Source: Alphaproteobacteria bacterium (GTDB lineage Bacteria; Pseudomonadota; Alphaproteobacteria; CAAHEQ01; UBA3637). From it: a DNA stretch of 41,950 nt. Shown here piece by piece: positions 26,272-35,192 of the stretch. The notes under the pieces were generated by a model. It searched no databases, was not told where the DNA came from, and worked only from the letters and a program-made list of their open reading frames with translations. Numbering within the stretch: the first letter of the stretch is position 1; the number at the start of each line of letters is the position of its first letter. A program made the position numbers and the translations under genes. The stretch lies in assembly GCA_015062385.1 (NCBI GenBank), contig SUUT01000011.1, positions 5,408 through 47,357 of the forward strand, given 5' to 3'.

Positions 26272-27723
26272 ATGCTTGAAAATACCATGCGTATTCCGCC
26301 ACAAAATTTAGAAGCCGAACAAGCTTTACTGGGAGCCATTTTATCCAACAATCGGGCATTAGAAAAAGTATCTGAATTTTTGCGTTCTGAATGCTTTTCA
26401 AACCCCGTTCACGGCAAAATTTATGATGCTTGTCGTTTATATATTGAACAAGGACGCATTGCTGATCCTATTACATTAAAGGCCTTTTTTGAAGAAGATG
26501 ATGCCTTAAAAGATGTTGGAGGAGCTTCTTATTTGGCAGAATTAGCCGCTGCCTCTACGAATATTATCAATGCCGCTGATTATGGCAGACAGATTTTAGA
26601 TCGTTATATCCGCCGTAAAATGATTGCACTCGGAACGGATATTGTAAATGATGCGTTTGCGATTTCCATTGATGAAGAAGCCATTGCACAAGTTGAGCAT
26701 GCCGAAAAAAAATTATATGAAATTGCAAATGCCGGTGAATTATCCGGTGGGCCACAGGCTTTAAATTTGGCATTACAATCTTCTATTCTATCCGTTCAAA
26801 ATGCGATGAATTCACCCAGCGGATTATCGGGGGTCACAACCGGATTAACCGACATGGATAACCTGATGAGCGGATTACACGATTCAGACTTGATTATTTT
26901 AGCCGGTCGTCCGGCTATGGGAAAATCGGCTTTGGCATTAACAATGGCATATAATGCTGCCGTTAAGTTTGAAGAAGATAATAAAAAACCAGGGGCTGAA
27001 AAAAAATCGGTTGCGTTTTTCTCTTTGGAAATGTCTGCCGAACAATTAGCTTCCCGTATTTTATCGGCAAAAGCACAAGTACCGGGGCATTTAATGCGTT
27101 CCGGAAAAATTACGGATGAACAATTTGACGAACTGGCTGCCGGTGTTTCTTTATTAAGCAAATTACCGCTTTATTTAGATGAAACCCCCGGGATTACCGT
27201 AACAGCCATTAAAAATCGGGCACGCCGAATGAAACGGGATAAAGATAAAGGATTGGGTTTAATTGTTATTGACTATTTACAATTAATTACCACTGCAGGT
27301 CGGTCGGAAAATCGGGTACAAGAATTATCTGAAATGACTCGACAATTAAAAATTATGGCAAAAGAGCTAAATGTTCCTGTTATTGTGCTTTCACAATTAT
27401 CACGTTTGGTGGAACAGCGGGACAACAAACGTCCGCAACTATCCGATTTACGTGAATCCGGTTCTATTGAGCAGGATGCCGATATCGTGATGTTTGTATT
27501 CCGTGAAATTTATTATTTACAAAATGACGTACCCGTTCGGCACTTAAATGAAACACCTGAAAAATTTGCTATTCGGTATCAAGAATGGGAAACAAAAAAG
27601 ATTGAACTGGCAAATCAGGCAGAAGCCATTATAGCAAAACAACGTCACGGACCAGTCGGAACCGTTCGATTATATTTTAACGGAGAATTCGGTAAATTCG
27701 GCAATCTGCAACGGGATGATTAA
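26272..27723 (+). CDS. dnaB: replicative DNA helicase DnaB
   Basis: 483 residues, normal size. DnaB is the hexameric 5'-3' helicase that unwinds the replication fork. The N-terminal domain is present (PPQNLEAEQALLGAIL), followed by the RecA-like domain: Walker A GRPAMGKSAL (about residue 212), FFSLEMSAEQLASR, Walker B LIVIDYLQLI (about 331), VIVLSQLSR and LRESGSIEQDADIVMFVFRE with the arginine-finger region. The frame ends RLYFNGEFGKFGNL, typical of the family. AAAGG lies upstream of the ATG. First of three closely spaced plus-strand genes. Confidence 0.98.
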   Translation: MLENTMRIPPQNLEAEQALLGAILSNNRALEKVSEFLRSECFSNPVHGKIYDACRLYIEQGRIADPITLKAFFEEDDALKDVGGASYLAELAAASTNIINAADYGRQILDRYIRRKMIALGTDIVNDAFAISIDEEAIAQVEHAEKKLYEIANAGELSGGPQALNLALQSSILSVQNAMNSPSGLSGVTTGLTDMDNLMSGLHDSDLIILAGRPAMGKSALALTMAYNAAVKFEEDNKKPGAEKKSVAFFSLEMSAEQLASRILSAKAQVPGHLMRSGKITDEQFDELAAGVSLLSKLPLYLDETPGITVTAIKNRARRMKRDKDKGLGLIVIDYLQLITTAGRSENRVQELSEMTRQLKIMAKELNVPVIVLSQLSRLVEQRDNKRPQLSDLRESGSIEQDADIVMFVFREIYYLQNDVPVRHLNETPEKFAIRYQEWETKKIELANQAEAIIAKQRHGPVGTVRLYFNGEFGKFGNLQRDD

Positions 27724-27753
27724 CTAATTTTTAATTGATATAGGACAAGCTGT

Positions 27754-28329
27754 ATGCAACAAATGAAAGACGATCCTGAACTTCTGCGTAAACTGGAACA
27801 AAAAGAACAGAGAGAACGGGAATTGGCAGAAGAAAATAAAAATTATCAAATTGCCATTTATGGTATTTTCTGTTTATTTGTTCTTTTGGGATTTTTGATA
27901 ATAAGGGCATATTTTCACACAGCAATTATTCAGCAAAATAAAAATTTTATTCCATCCTCCCCTTTACAGGTACAAGATATGTTACATGATGTGCGTCTTT
28001 ATGTAGAAATTGCTGACACACCCGAAAAACAAAAAAACGGATTAATGTATCGAACAGAATTGGATGCAAACAGCGGAATGCTTTTTATTTTTCCGGAAAA
28101 ACAACCGTTATATATGTGGATGAAAAATACAAACATTCCTTTGGACATGCTCTTTTTTGACGAAACAGGAAAAATTACACACATCCATACAAATGCCCGT
28201 CCACACGATGAAACATTGATATCTTCTCAATTACCAGTTATCGGTGTTTTGGAAGTAAATGCCGGCTTCATACAGAAACATCATATTCAAGTGGGAAATT
28301 ATATTCGTCATCCCAATATTCAAAATTAA
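27754..28329 (+). CDS. membrane-anchored DUF192 protein
   Basis: 191 residues. A charged N-terminus (residues 1-30, likely cytoplasmic) is followed by one membrane helix (YGIFCLFVLLGFLIIRAYF, about 32-50), then a DUF192 domain in the periplasm: VEIADTPEKQKNGLMYRTEL, GMLFIFPEKQPLYMWMKNT, IPLDMLFFDETGKI and VLEVNAGF. DUF192 is a small conserved domain of uncertain function, often found with envelope genes. It lies 30 bases after dnaB and 10 bases before lnt. The start ATG has only a weak AGGAC site; ATG at 27763 is an alternative. Confidence 0.88.
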   Translation: MQQMKDDPELLRKLEQKEQRERELAEENKNYQIAIYGIFCLFVLLGFLIIRAYFHTAIIQQNKNFIPSSPLQVQDMLHDVRLYVEIADTPEKQKNGLMYRTELDANSGMLFIFPEKQPLYMWMKNTNIPLDMLFFDETGKITHIHTNARPHDETLISSQLPVIGVLEVNAGFIQKHHIQVGNYIRHPNIQN

Positions 28330-28339
28330 GGAGAAAATT

Positions 28340-29902
28340 ATGTCCCTTTTTAAAACAGCCTTTACAACACATCCGACCCTGCTTCGTACGGTTCCTATTT
28401 TATTTTTTGCCGGTTTGTTAAGTGCCTTAGCATTTGCACCGTTTTTTTGCTTTCCCATATTGATTATTACACTATCTTTTCTGATGTGGGTAATTAATCA
28501 TGCACAAAAAGCAAAACGGGCCGCCTTATTCGGATTTTCTTTTGGGGCCGGTCTTGGTATTTCTTCTTTAGGCTGGGTTTGCAATGCATTAATGATTGAT
28601 AATGGTTCTTTTGCTATTTTTATTCCGATTTGTTTAATCGGCTTAGCTTTGTTTTTAGGTTTTTTCTGGATGCTATCGGCATGGGTTGCTTTTTATGCCC
28701 CCAGCGGTATTAAACGGTGGATTGCTTTTGCATGTTCCGTTGTGTTTTTTGAATGGGTTCGCAGTTGGTTTTTGACTGGTTTTCCTTGGAATTTAATCGG
28801 ATCCGTTTGGACAGACAACTTATATTTTTTACAATTCGCTTCTGTTTGGGGTGTTTATGGGTTAACATTCGTCACTGTACTGATTTTTACAGCCACCGGA
28901 TTGCTTCCCAATAAAAAACCGCTTGTTTTTGCTTTGATTCTGGTAAGTGTGATTACTGCTGGCGGATGGTTACGATTGTATCAGGCAACACCGGAAGATG
29001 TTTTTGGAGTCCATTTACGAATCGTTCAACCAAATATTCAACAAACACTGAAATGGAATCCACAAAAAGCCGAAGATAATCTTAATACATTAATTCGCCT
29101 TTCTAAAACAAAAAATGAAGAAATTACCCACGTTATTTGGCCCGAATCCGCTATTCCGTATTTGCTGGAAAACAATCCGACAGAACGCCTACGCTTAATG
29201 AGTGCCATTCGACAAGGCGGAACATTAATTACGGGAGCTTTACGAATCGTCAGTCGGGAAAAACGTCAATTAGCAAATAGTATATTTATGATTGACCATT
29301 TAGCCAATATTGTCGGATACGCTGATAAAGCACACTTGGTTCCATTTGGCGAATATATCCCATTCAGAAATATTTTACCATTAGATAAAGTTGTACCAAT
29401 TCAATCTGATTTTGTTGCCGGTAAAAAAGTAAAAACCATCATGGTTCCAAAAGCCGTTCCGGCAGCTTTATTGGTGTGCTATGAAATTATTTTTTCCGGA
29501 AGGGTAACCGATAAAAACAATCGTCCACAATGGATTGTTAATGTCACAAATGACGGCTGGTATGGCATTTCTCCCGGTCCATTCCAACATTTGGGAATGG
29601 CTCAACTACGGGCAGTAGAAGAAGGGTTACCGATTGTTCGGGCCGCAAATACAGGCATTAGTGCATTAATCAGTCCTTACGGTGAAATTTTATCTTATAA
29701 GGCTTTAAATACACAAGGGGTCATTGATACAAAACTGCCACGAGCAACAGAACCAACTATTTACAGCCAATTCGGATATAAGCCTTTTATTGTTTTTGTT
29801 GTTCTTATTTATTTAATTATGATTTGGCATTCTTTAATTAATATCGGAAAAAGAAGAACCAATCATAAAAAAGAAAACACAAAAAATCAAAAAAGTACTT
29901 GA
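28340..29902 (+). CDS. lnt: apolipoprotein N-acyltransferase
   Basis: 520 residues from the ATG at 28340, which has AAGGAG 6 bases upstream; the longer frame overlaps the DUF192 gene. Lnt adds the third acyl chain to lipoproteins in the inner membrane. The N-terminal half has about seven hydrophobic helices. The C-terminal half is a nitrilase-like domain with all three catalytic residues: Glu in WPESAIP (about 267), Lys in KAHLVPFGEYIP (about 329) and Cys in VCYEII (about 379). VTNDGWYG and PFQHLGMAQLRAVE are also present. The last codons overlap the -35 box of the rpmJ promoter. Supports maturation of lipoproteins such as the one at 24156-24914. Confidence 0.96.
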   Translation: MSLFKTAFTTHPTLLRTVPILFFAGLLSALAFAPFFCFPILIITLSFLMWVINHAQKAKRAALFGFSFGAGLGISSLGWVCNALMIDNGSFAIFIPICLIGLALFLGFFWMLSAWVAFYAPSGIKRWIAFACSVVFFEWVRSWFLTGFPWNLIGSVWTDNLYFLQFASVWGVYGLTFVTVLIFTATGLLPNKKPLVFALILVSVITAGGWLRLYQATPEDVFGVHLRIVQPNIQQTLKWNPQKAEDNLNTLIRLSKTKNEEITHVIWPESAIPYLLENNPTERLRLMSAIRQGGTLITGALRIVSREKRQLANSIFMIDHLANIVGYADKAHLVPFGEYIPFRNILPLDKVVPIQSDFVAGKKVKTIMVPKAVPAALLVCYEIIFSGRVTDKNNRPQWIVNVTNDGWYGISPGPFQHLGMAQLRAVEEGLPIVRAANTGISALISPYGEILSYKALNTQGVIDTKLPRATEPTIYSQFGYKPFIVFVVLIYLIMIWHSLINIGKRRTNHKKENTKNQKST

Positions 29903-29927
29903 CACAGAAAAAAAAATCCTATATAGT
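29899..29927 (+). promoter_or_regulatory. rpmJ promoter
   Basis: Perfect TTGACA (29899-29904) overlapping the lnt stop codon, 17-base spacer, TATAGT (29922-29927). Gives rpmJ its own transcript despite lying directly after lnt. Confidence 0.88.
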
Positions 29928-29968
29928 GTCAAGCAACAAACATTATTTTTAGAGGAAAGGGTGTAGTC

Positions 29969-30094
29969 ATGAAAGTACGTTGTTCGTTAAGATCAGCCAA
30001 AAATCGGGATAAAGACTGTAAGGTCGTTCGTCGTAAAGGCAAAGTTTACGTTATCAACAAGAAAAAACCTAAATTAAAAGCAAGACAAGGTTAA
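29969..30094 (+). CDS. rpmJ: 50S ribosomal protein L36
   Basis: 41 residues, below the usual length cut-off but clear: [20 protein letters not shown], then [20 protein letters not shown]. This is the longer 41-residue L36 form found in many proteobacteria, without the full four-ligand zinc set. The upstream GAGGAAAGGG serves as a ribosome site, with its own promoter and terminator. L36 is a small component of the large ribosomal subunit. Confidence 0.97.
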   Translation: MKVRCSLRSAKNRDKDCKVVRRKGKVYVINKKKPKLKARQG

Positions 30095-30122
30095 TTTTAA
30101 CGTAAATGATCAACAAAAACAC

Positions 30123-30145
30123 CCCCGCTTTTACGGGGTTTTTTT
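30123..30145 (+). terminator. rpmJ terminator
   Basis: CCCCG-CTTTTA-CGGGG hairpin followed by seven Ts, 28 bases past the rpmJ stop. Confidence 0.92.
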
Positions 30146-30234
30146 GCATTTAAAATAAATTTTCCAATGTTTTATTCTATCTTTTATCGGTTACAATTGG
30201 TTAAATCTGTAATGTTCTTCATAAAAACTGCATT

Positions 30235-30669
30235 ATTACGATTAAATATTCTTATAAATATTTTGTTTCGGACAACCAAAATAATTGGGTATATTATACT
30301 ATTCCCGTTTGGGATTTAGCAAAAATCTACCAACGAATAATCAGCAAAAAACCGCAATCCTTTTTTGATTGCGGATGTGCAACCGGTAAATTATTAAAAC
30401 AAGTGGAACAAATGGGACTACAAGCACAAGGGATAGATGTTAAAAAATATACTCCACAGAATCCGCAATAAGAAAAATATATTCAAATTACCTCTATTCT
30501 GGATTACAATAAAAAAATTGAGGCAGATATTGTTTTTTGCAACAGAACACTTACCTATTTAAACGAATCTGATTTAGAGAATGCCTTACAAAGATTTTGT
30601 TCGGCAAAAATGGTCATTGCCATTCATAATACAACAGAAGATAACAAGCGGTCCGGATATCTTTTATAA
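30235..30669 (+). pseudogene. decayed SAM-dependent methyltransferase
   Basis: One frame runs from about 30235 to a TAA at 30667-30669 but is broken by a TAA at 30469-30471 and has no plausible start codon with a ribosome site. The translation before the break shows VYYTIPVWDLAKIYQRI and the class I methyltransferase motif SFFDCGCATGKLLKQ, followed by GLQAQGIDV. After the break comes ADIVFCNRTLTYLNESDLEN, matching the later Rossmann strands of the same fold. The reading frame continues across the stop with no shift, so a single point change accounts for it. Best explained as a recent pseudogene; a sequencing error is possible. Confidence 0.75.
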
Positions 30670-30812
30670 TCAAACACAACCATTCCTTACCGCATTCAAA
30701 ACTGTTCTTGGTGGATAAATCGTTTTCTAACAACTGACTTTAACAATTTTTTTTGATTTTCAAGGCAAACATTTTGTCAACACATCATATATATGAAAAT
30801 AAAAATATCTTA

Positions 30813-31865
30813 TCAGCGACAATATATAGCTAATTCAGCCGCAGTCGTATGATAATAAAGATGAGCTGATGTATCAGATATCCCCATATTGATTAATATG
30901 GCTTTATCTGTTTCAGAATCATATACAGATGTCCATAAATGGCGTTTTTGGTCAGCATGACATAGAGCAATGCCAAAATCCGATTTATTATCATATCCAG
31001 TCCATGAAGATAACACATCATCTGGATGAGGCAACTCTTTGCCTATTTTCTGACATAATCTAACTCCTGCCTGATATGAAGACCCTAAGCCTCCTGTATT
31101 TGTAATACAAATCCATTCCCGTCCCAATGGATCCAGATTATTTTCATCCCCTTCTTCAAAAATAACCGAATAAGAAATTGTTTTACATACCATATTGGCA
31201 CAAACATCATTTTCACCGGCACAATGAGCATCTGCAACACATTCTCCACAACTGTTTATTGCAACATTGTAATAGGGTTTTCCACTCGGACAAGCCTCAC
31301 ATTGAAAATTACGACATATCGGCTTTTCATTTGGACATTGTCCGACCACAATACACTGTTTACACGGTTGCGTTTCTTGATGACAATACGGGGCTTGCGG
31401 TGTACAATAAGTACTGCCACACGGTTCATTGTTGCCAAAATAAAAAGCAAGCGTGTTTGTATCGGCACAATCGGTATTACTCCCATCTTCCGTTATATAT
31501 CCGTTGATACTGATTTCCGAACGGGTGTTCATATCATTTACCAATATTTTACACACATTTTGAGGAACGTTTGAAACCTGTATCAATGCTCGTTCCTCTG
31601 TTGTTTCTCCGTCAAAAACCAATTCTATCGGAAAAATGCTTGCCGTGTTTTCCCATTCATCCAATGATATCGGTTTATTTTCCGATTGCTGAATTAAAAT
31701 ATCTAATGCCCGCAAATTAATATCATTAATAGTTTGATTGGCTTGATACTTATCCATCGCAAATTTATAACCCATAATACCGCCAACACTTAATACCCCG
31801 ATAACAGCTAAAACACCCAGCATTTCCACCATTGAACGACCGAATTCATTTTTAAATATCCGCAT
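30813..31865 (-). CDS. pilin-like cysteine-rich surface protein
   Basis: 350 residues; GAGAGAGG lies 3 bases before the ATG. The N-terminus MRIFKNEFGRSMVEMLGVLA with VIGVLSVGGIMGYK is a prepilin-type signal and helix nearly identical to that of the EGF-repeat protein (3572-5788). Residues about 45-135 resemble the globular head of that protein. Residues about 145-215 are cysteine-rich (CGSTYCTPQAPYC, CKQCIVVGQCPNEKPIC, CEACPSGKPYY). The C-terminal 130 residues (GREWICITNTGGLGSSYQAG, LCQKIGKELP, HLWTSVYDSE) resemble the 1-361 product and may be lectin-like. Copy C of the inverted-end element lies 47 bp upstream and the DUF1152-like gene is divergent. Likely a surface subunit. Confidence 0.86.
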   Translation of the reverse strand: MRIFKNEFGRSMVEMLGVLAVIGVLSVGGIMGYKFAMDKYQANQTINDINLRALDILIQQSENKPISLDEWENTASIFPIELVFDGETTEERALIQVSNVPQNVCKILVNDMNTRSEISINGYITEDGSNTDCADTNTLAFYFGNNEPCGSTYCTPQAPYCHQETQPCKQCIVVGQCPNEKPICRNFQCEACPSGKPYYNVAINSCGECVADAHCAGENDVCANMVCKTISYSVIFEEGDENNLDPLGREWICITNTGGLGSSYQAGVRLCQKIGKELPHPDDVLSSWTGYDNKSDFGIALCHADQKRHLWTSVYDSETDKAILINMGISDTSAHLYYHTTAAELAIYCR

Positions 31866-31912
31866 TTTCCTCTCTCACAGTATAAAAGTTGCATTTACAC
31901 AACGAGTGTAAC

Positions 31913-32056
31913 AAAAGGGACCTTTTTTCCCGCTTCGAATCAACAAAATCCGATTTTAAAGAAAATGAAAGATTATTCTTTGAGTTAAATTACTTAGTTA
32001 GAATCAAACAAAATGCAAAAAAGTGTAAAAAAAGGTTGCAATTATACGTCCCTTTT
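31913..32056. repeat. 145-bp inverted-end element, copy C (144 bp)
   Basis: Begins AAAAGGGAC (31913-31921) and ends GTCCCTTTT (32048-32056). Same internal blocks as copies A and B, with one base fewer in an early T-run. It lies between the divergent pilin-like gene (start 31865) and the DUF1152-like gene (start 32105). Its plus-strand open frame runs on in phase into the latter gene. Confidence 0.88.
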
Positions 32057-32104
32057 TTTATACTTGTATTTGTAAGTCTACTTTTTTGTATTGATGGAGG
32101 ATAC

Positions 32105-34414
32105 ATGTTTGAACTTTTGCAATTGGATGATATATCATTTTTAAAATCAGTATTGAAAAAATATCCGGAAATTCAATACACCATACAGGGAAATAAAACA
32201 ACAGCTTCGGCAGGACAAGCACAGTCTTCCGGCAGTTTAGCTACGGCAGTTTTTGAAACGGCTTCAATATATGACACTGTTGAGTATGAACGAGCGGCAG
32301 TTGGATTGCTTTGCTTAAAATATGTTCTAACAAATGATTATAACCAGTTTACAGCCTGTCAAAATCCTCATAGTAAATTATCTTTAAAATCATTTGAATC
32401 TCTCCGAAATTTTACATTAAACATTATTCAATCCTCAGATGACTTAGAAACGGCAATTTATATGATTATGTGTAATGACTTAGGTAAAACATATATGATG
32501 CGAGAAGCTTACCAAGATTTAACAAAGAACCTTGATGCCGATCACGATGCCATATTAGCAACATTGTTAAATGAAAAACCTGAATTGTTTGTCGGATTTC
32601 AAAACTTATCGGATACACAAAAATTCATTATTCATGAGGGGTTGAATACAGCCTTTAATTTAGGTCAATTTGCCCAATGTGAAAATACACCAGCGGATTT
32701 GCCTAAAATTCAAACAATAACAAAGAAAGCCCGTGATTTATATATTTTACACGCTTTTTATGATATTGCAGGTGCCGCTGGACATATCAAAAACAATGGT
32801 TCATTGGTTATGAGTGAACCTGTTTATTATGGTTATGATTTGGCTATTAAATCATTAATGACAGAACCATTTTCAAACTCATATAATCATTATGTGCATA
32901 TACGCGGTAATTTAGTTGGGTTTGATTCCCATACAAAAAAAGGATTTGCATTAAGTCGGTTAGCGGCTCTTTCTCGTTGTTTTCAGATAAGTGATGGTGA
33001 TTTGCTGCAAGAAGTTTTTGATAATTTACCGAATAATGTTCAACAAATATTACAAAAAGAACTAAACGAAACAGGATTGGGTTGTACACCAGCTATTCTT
33101 ATTTATTATGCTCCGGCATTTATTGATAATATAAAAAAGCATTACTTAGGAAGATTGCCGGCAACAGCTGATAACATTGTAAAAAAACAAAACTTATATA
33201 AAGCATATCAGAAAGCCTTTACGGCATTGGCTCAAATTTATAATGCCACCCGTATTGCCGTCAGAAAACAAAATTTGACCGGGGTTATAACCATTGATAT
33301 TAATGATTTGGCCAAACAGGTATTACAAAATGCCGATGTATTGGATGATAATTTAATAGATATTCAGGTTAATTTGGATAAAAAATTTGGAAGTGGTTAT
33401 TTAAAAGGGGCAACACAAATTAATACACATCAGTTTATACAAAATAAATCAATATGCGATATTTTACCACAAGGTAAAACGGCGTATATCGGAATTGGTG
33501 GCGGATCTGATTGCGTACAAGCAGGGCAAATTGCTTTTTTTAATCCTGATGCGGCGGCTTGTATTATTTCTGTCAGAACACAAAAAACACAATCACAGGG
33601 AAAACACACAAAAGAAGTTGGTGTTAATAGGGAAATTATGAATCACGGAGGAGAAATTGTTTCCGGCGTATATAAAGTTTTACCGGAAACAACAGCAAGT
33701 GGTCGTTTTATGGAAAATTTGGTTGCTGGTACGACTATTCCTGTTTATGTTGTTCTGGATAAACAAGATGGTTTGTTGGGACAAAAAATACGGGCAGCAA
33801 TTCAACATGCGGGAGGAGCAGATAATATTATTTCTGTAGATACCGGTGGCGACTCATTGTATTTAAGTACTACGGATTCTTTAAATTCGGCAAAAGCAAC
33901 TCCGGATCAAGATTATGCTTCATTAAAAGCTATTTCAGAATTGGATGATTATAATAAAATATCTGTTATTATGGCTACCGGTGTCGATACCCCATCGTAT
34001 GCTCAATTTGTTTTGGCACAATCCGAAGCCGTTTTTATTGCTTTTTCAGATAAAGAAAAAAATCAACTTTTAGAAAATTATCATCAATGGGGAATGGATG
34101 GAACAAGTGATGCCGCATTCGGCAAAACACCGTTAGCATTACAAGCAGCATTAAATAATAAAACAGGTATTTCTGTTTTACCATTACCATCAAGTGTTGT
34201 CTTGGATGATAATAATCCTTGGAATCCGTTTGTTGTTGTAACGGATTCTATGCGGTATATTGCTGTTATGCCTCTAGAAAATCATTTTAATATTATTACA
34301 AATAATACAGAAAAAACACTTATACAAAATACGATTGTTTCGCATAATGAGAATACGGTTGTTCAAAATATCGTTCTACAAGGAACACAGTTGAGTAATG
34401 TCAGACAAAATTAA
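32105..34414 (+). CDS. DUF1152-like protein of unknown function
   Basis: 769 residues from the ATG at 32105, which has GGAGG 4 bases upstream. The frame extends 72 codons further up to 31889 through copy C of the repeat element; I prefer the downstream start. The first roughly 460 residues are helical and unrecognised. About residues 460-720 resemble DUF1152, a nucleotide-fold-like family of unknown function: KTAYIGIGGGSDCVQAGQIA (GGGxD loop), PVYVVLDKQDGLLGQ, SVDTGGDSLYLS and VIMATGVDTPSYAQFVLAQS. No signal peptide or membrane helix from this start. Monocistronic, followed by a terminator. The DUF1152 call rests on motif memory. Confidence 0.8.
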   Translation: MFELLQLDDISFLKSVLKKYPEIQYTIQGNKTTASAGQAQSSGSLATAVFETASIYDTVEYERAAVGLLCLKYVLTNDYNQFTACQNPHSKLSLKSFESLRNFTLNIIQSSDDLETAIYMIMCNDLGKTYMMREAYQDLTKNLDADHDAILATLLNEKPELFVGFQNLSDTQKFIIHEGLNTAFNLGQFAQCENTPADLPKIQTITKKARDLYILHAFYDIAGAAGHIKNNGSLVMSEPVYYGYDLAIKSLMTEPFSNSYNHYVHIRGNLVGFDSHTKKGFALSRLAALSRCFQISDGDLLQEVFDNLPNNVQQILQKELNETGLGCTPAILIYYAPAFIDNIKKHYLGRLPATADNIVKKQNLYKAYQKAFTALAQIYNATRIAVRKQNLTGVITIDINDLAKQVLQNADVLDDNLIDIQVNLDKKFGSGYLKGATQINTHQFIQNKSICDILPQGKTAYIGIGGGSDCVQAGQIAFFNPDAAACIISVRTQKTQSQGKHTKEVGVNREIMNHGGEIVSGVYKVLPETTASGRFMENLVAGTTIPVYVVLDKQDGLLGQKIRAAIQHAGGADNIISVDTGGDSLYLSTTDSLNSAKATPDQDYASLKAISELDDYNKISVIMATGVDTPSYAQFVLAQSEAVFIAFSDKEKNQLLENYHQWGMDGTSDAAFGKTPLALQAALNNKTGISVLPLPSSVVLDDNNPWNPFVVVTDSMRYIAVMPLENHFNIITNNTEKTLIQNTIVSHNENTVVQNIVLQGTQLSNVRQN

Positions 34415-34434
34415 ATAAATATTTGTTATTTTTT

Positions 34435-34470
34435 CTCCCTTTCTTTTTATTAAGAAGGGGAGCGTTTTTT
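34435..34470 (+). terminator. terminator of the DUF1152-like gene
   Basis: CTCCCTTTCTT and AAGAAGGGGAG form an 11 bp stem with one wobble pair, followed by CGTTTTTT, 20 bases past the stop. Confidence 0.87.
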
Positions 34471-34762
34471 ATATAAGTTGATTTTGTATATATTGTTATC
34501 TTTTGAAAAAAAGAGCTATTATTTTTTTAATTACTTCTAAAAATCGGATAGATTGTGTTTGTTTTACCCAAGTTGCAAGATATTATTTTCTGTCTAATCA
34601 AAATTTTTTGCCCGTTTAATTTATTGAATACAGCGCGCTCTCCAATACATATTCTCTCATTATTTGTGTTGAAAGAACCATAATATAACAATACCGGTTA
34701 GACTGGCAAATTTCGGGAAAAAAGGAATCTGCCGGTTTGGGTGGTAGGGGATTAAATACAAA
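34471..34762. other. intergenic stretch, nothing recognised
   Basis: About 290 bp of AT-rich sequence between two convergent units. A weak CTGGCA...TGCCGG stem lies near 34703-34736. No open frame with a ribosome site and no known RNA gene was seen. Confidence 0.45.
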
Positions 34763-34765
34763 AAA

Positions 34766-34785
34766 AACCGCTTTTAAACGCGGTT
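34766..34785 (-). terminator. rpmB terminator
   Basis: ACCGC/GCGGT hairpin with A-runs on the left and T-runs on the right, so it can act in both directions. It is 25 bases past the rpmB stop. Confidence 0.85.
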
Positions 34786-34810
34786 TTTTTCATGTATTCC
34801 ATTTTTATTC

Positions 34811-35104
34811 TTACAAACCTTTTTTAGCTTTTGCACCAGCAACACGATCCCGTAATTCTTTGCATTCTGCTGTTAATTTTGAAACCGGTGTATTTAATAA
34901 GTATAAGTCTAAACCACCATTTTTTTCAATTGTACGTAAACCATGTGAGCTGATTCGTAAATTGATTTGTTGACCTAAAATTTCGCTGTAAATAGCAACA
35001 TTTTGTAAATTCGGCATAAAACGACGACGTGTTTTACGGTTTGATTTACTTACATTATTTCCTGTCTGAACACCTTTTCCCGTGACGACACATTTTTTTG
35101 TCAT
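34811..35104 (-). CDS. rpmB: 50S ribosomal protein L28
   Basis: 97 residues, the longer alphaproteobacterial form. Hallmarks: MTKKCVVTGKGVQTGNNVSK, then NRKTRRRFMPNLQNV and RISSHGLRTIEKNGGLDLYL. AAAGGG lies upstream of the ATG. It has its own promoter and terminator, as is common for rpmB in this class. Component of the large ribosomal subunit. Confidence 0.97.
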   Translation of the reverse strand: MTKKCVVTGKGVQTGNNVSKSNRKTRRRFMPNLQNVAIYSEILGQQINLRISSHGLRTIEKNGGLDLYLLNTPVSKLTAECKELRDRVAGAKAKKGL

Positions 35105-35143
35105 GGTATAATCCCTTTCTTAAAATAAACTAAACTGATGACA

Positions 35144-35172
35144 GTTATATATGATTTTTAAATGAAAGTCAA
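35144..35172 (-). promoter_or_regulatory. rpmB promoter
   Basis: TTGACT (35167-35172), 17-base spacer and TATAAC (35144-35149) on the minus strand. Confidence 0.82.
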
Positions 35173-35192
35173 GCATTTTTTTATTATTTTTG

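Noticed and set aside
34471-34762. Non-coding RNA such as 4.5S, 6S or RNase P RNA
   Set aside because: No conserved core motif of these RNAs could be recognised and no convincing long-range pairing was seen.
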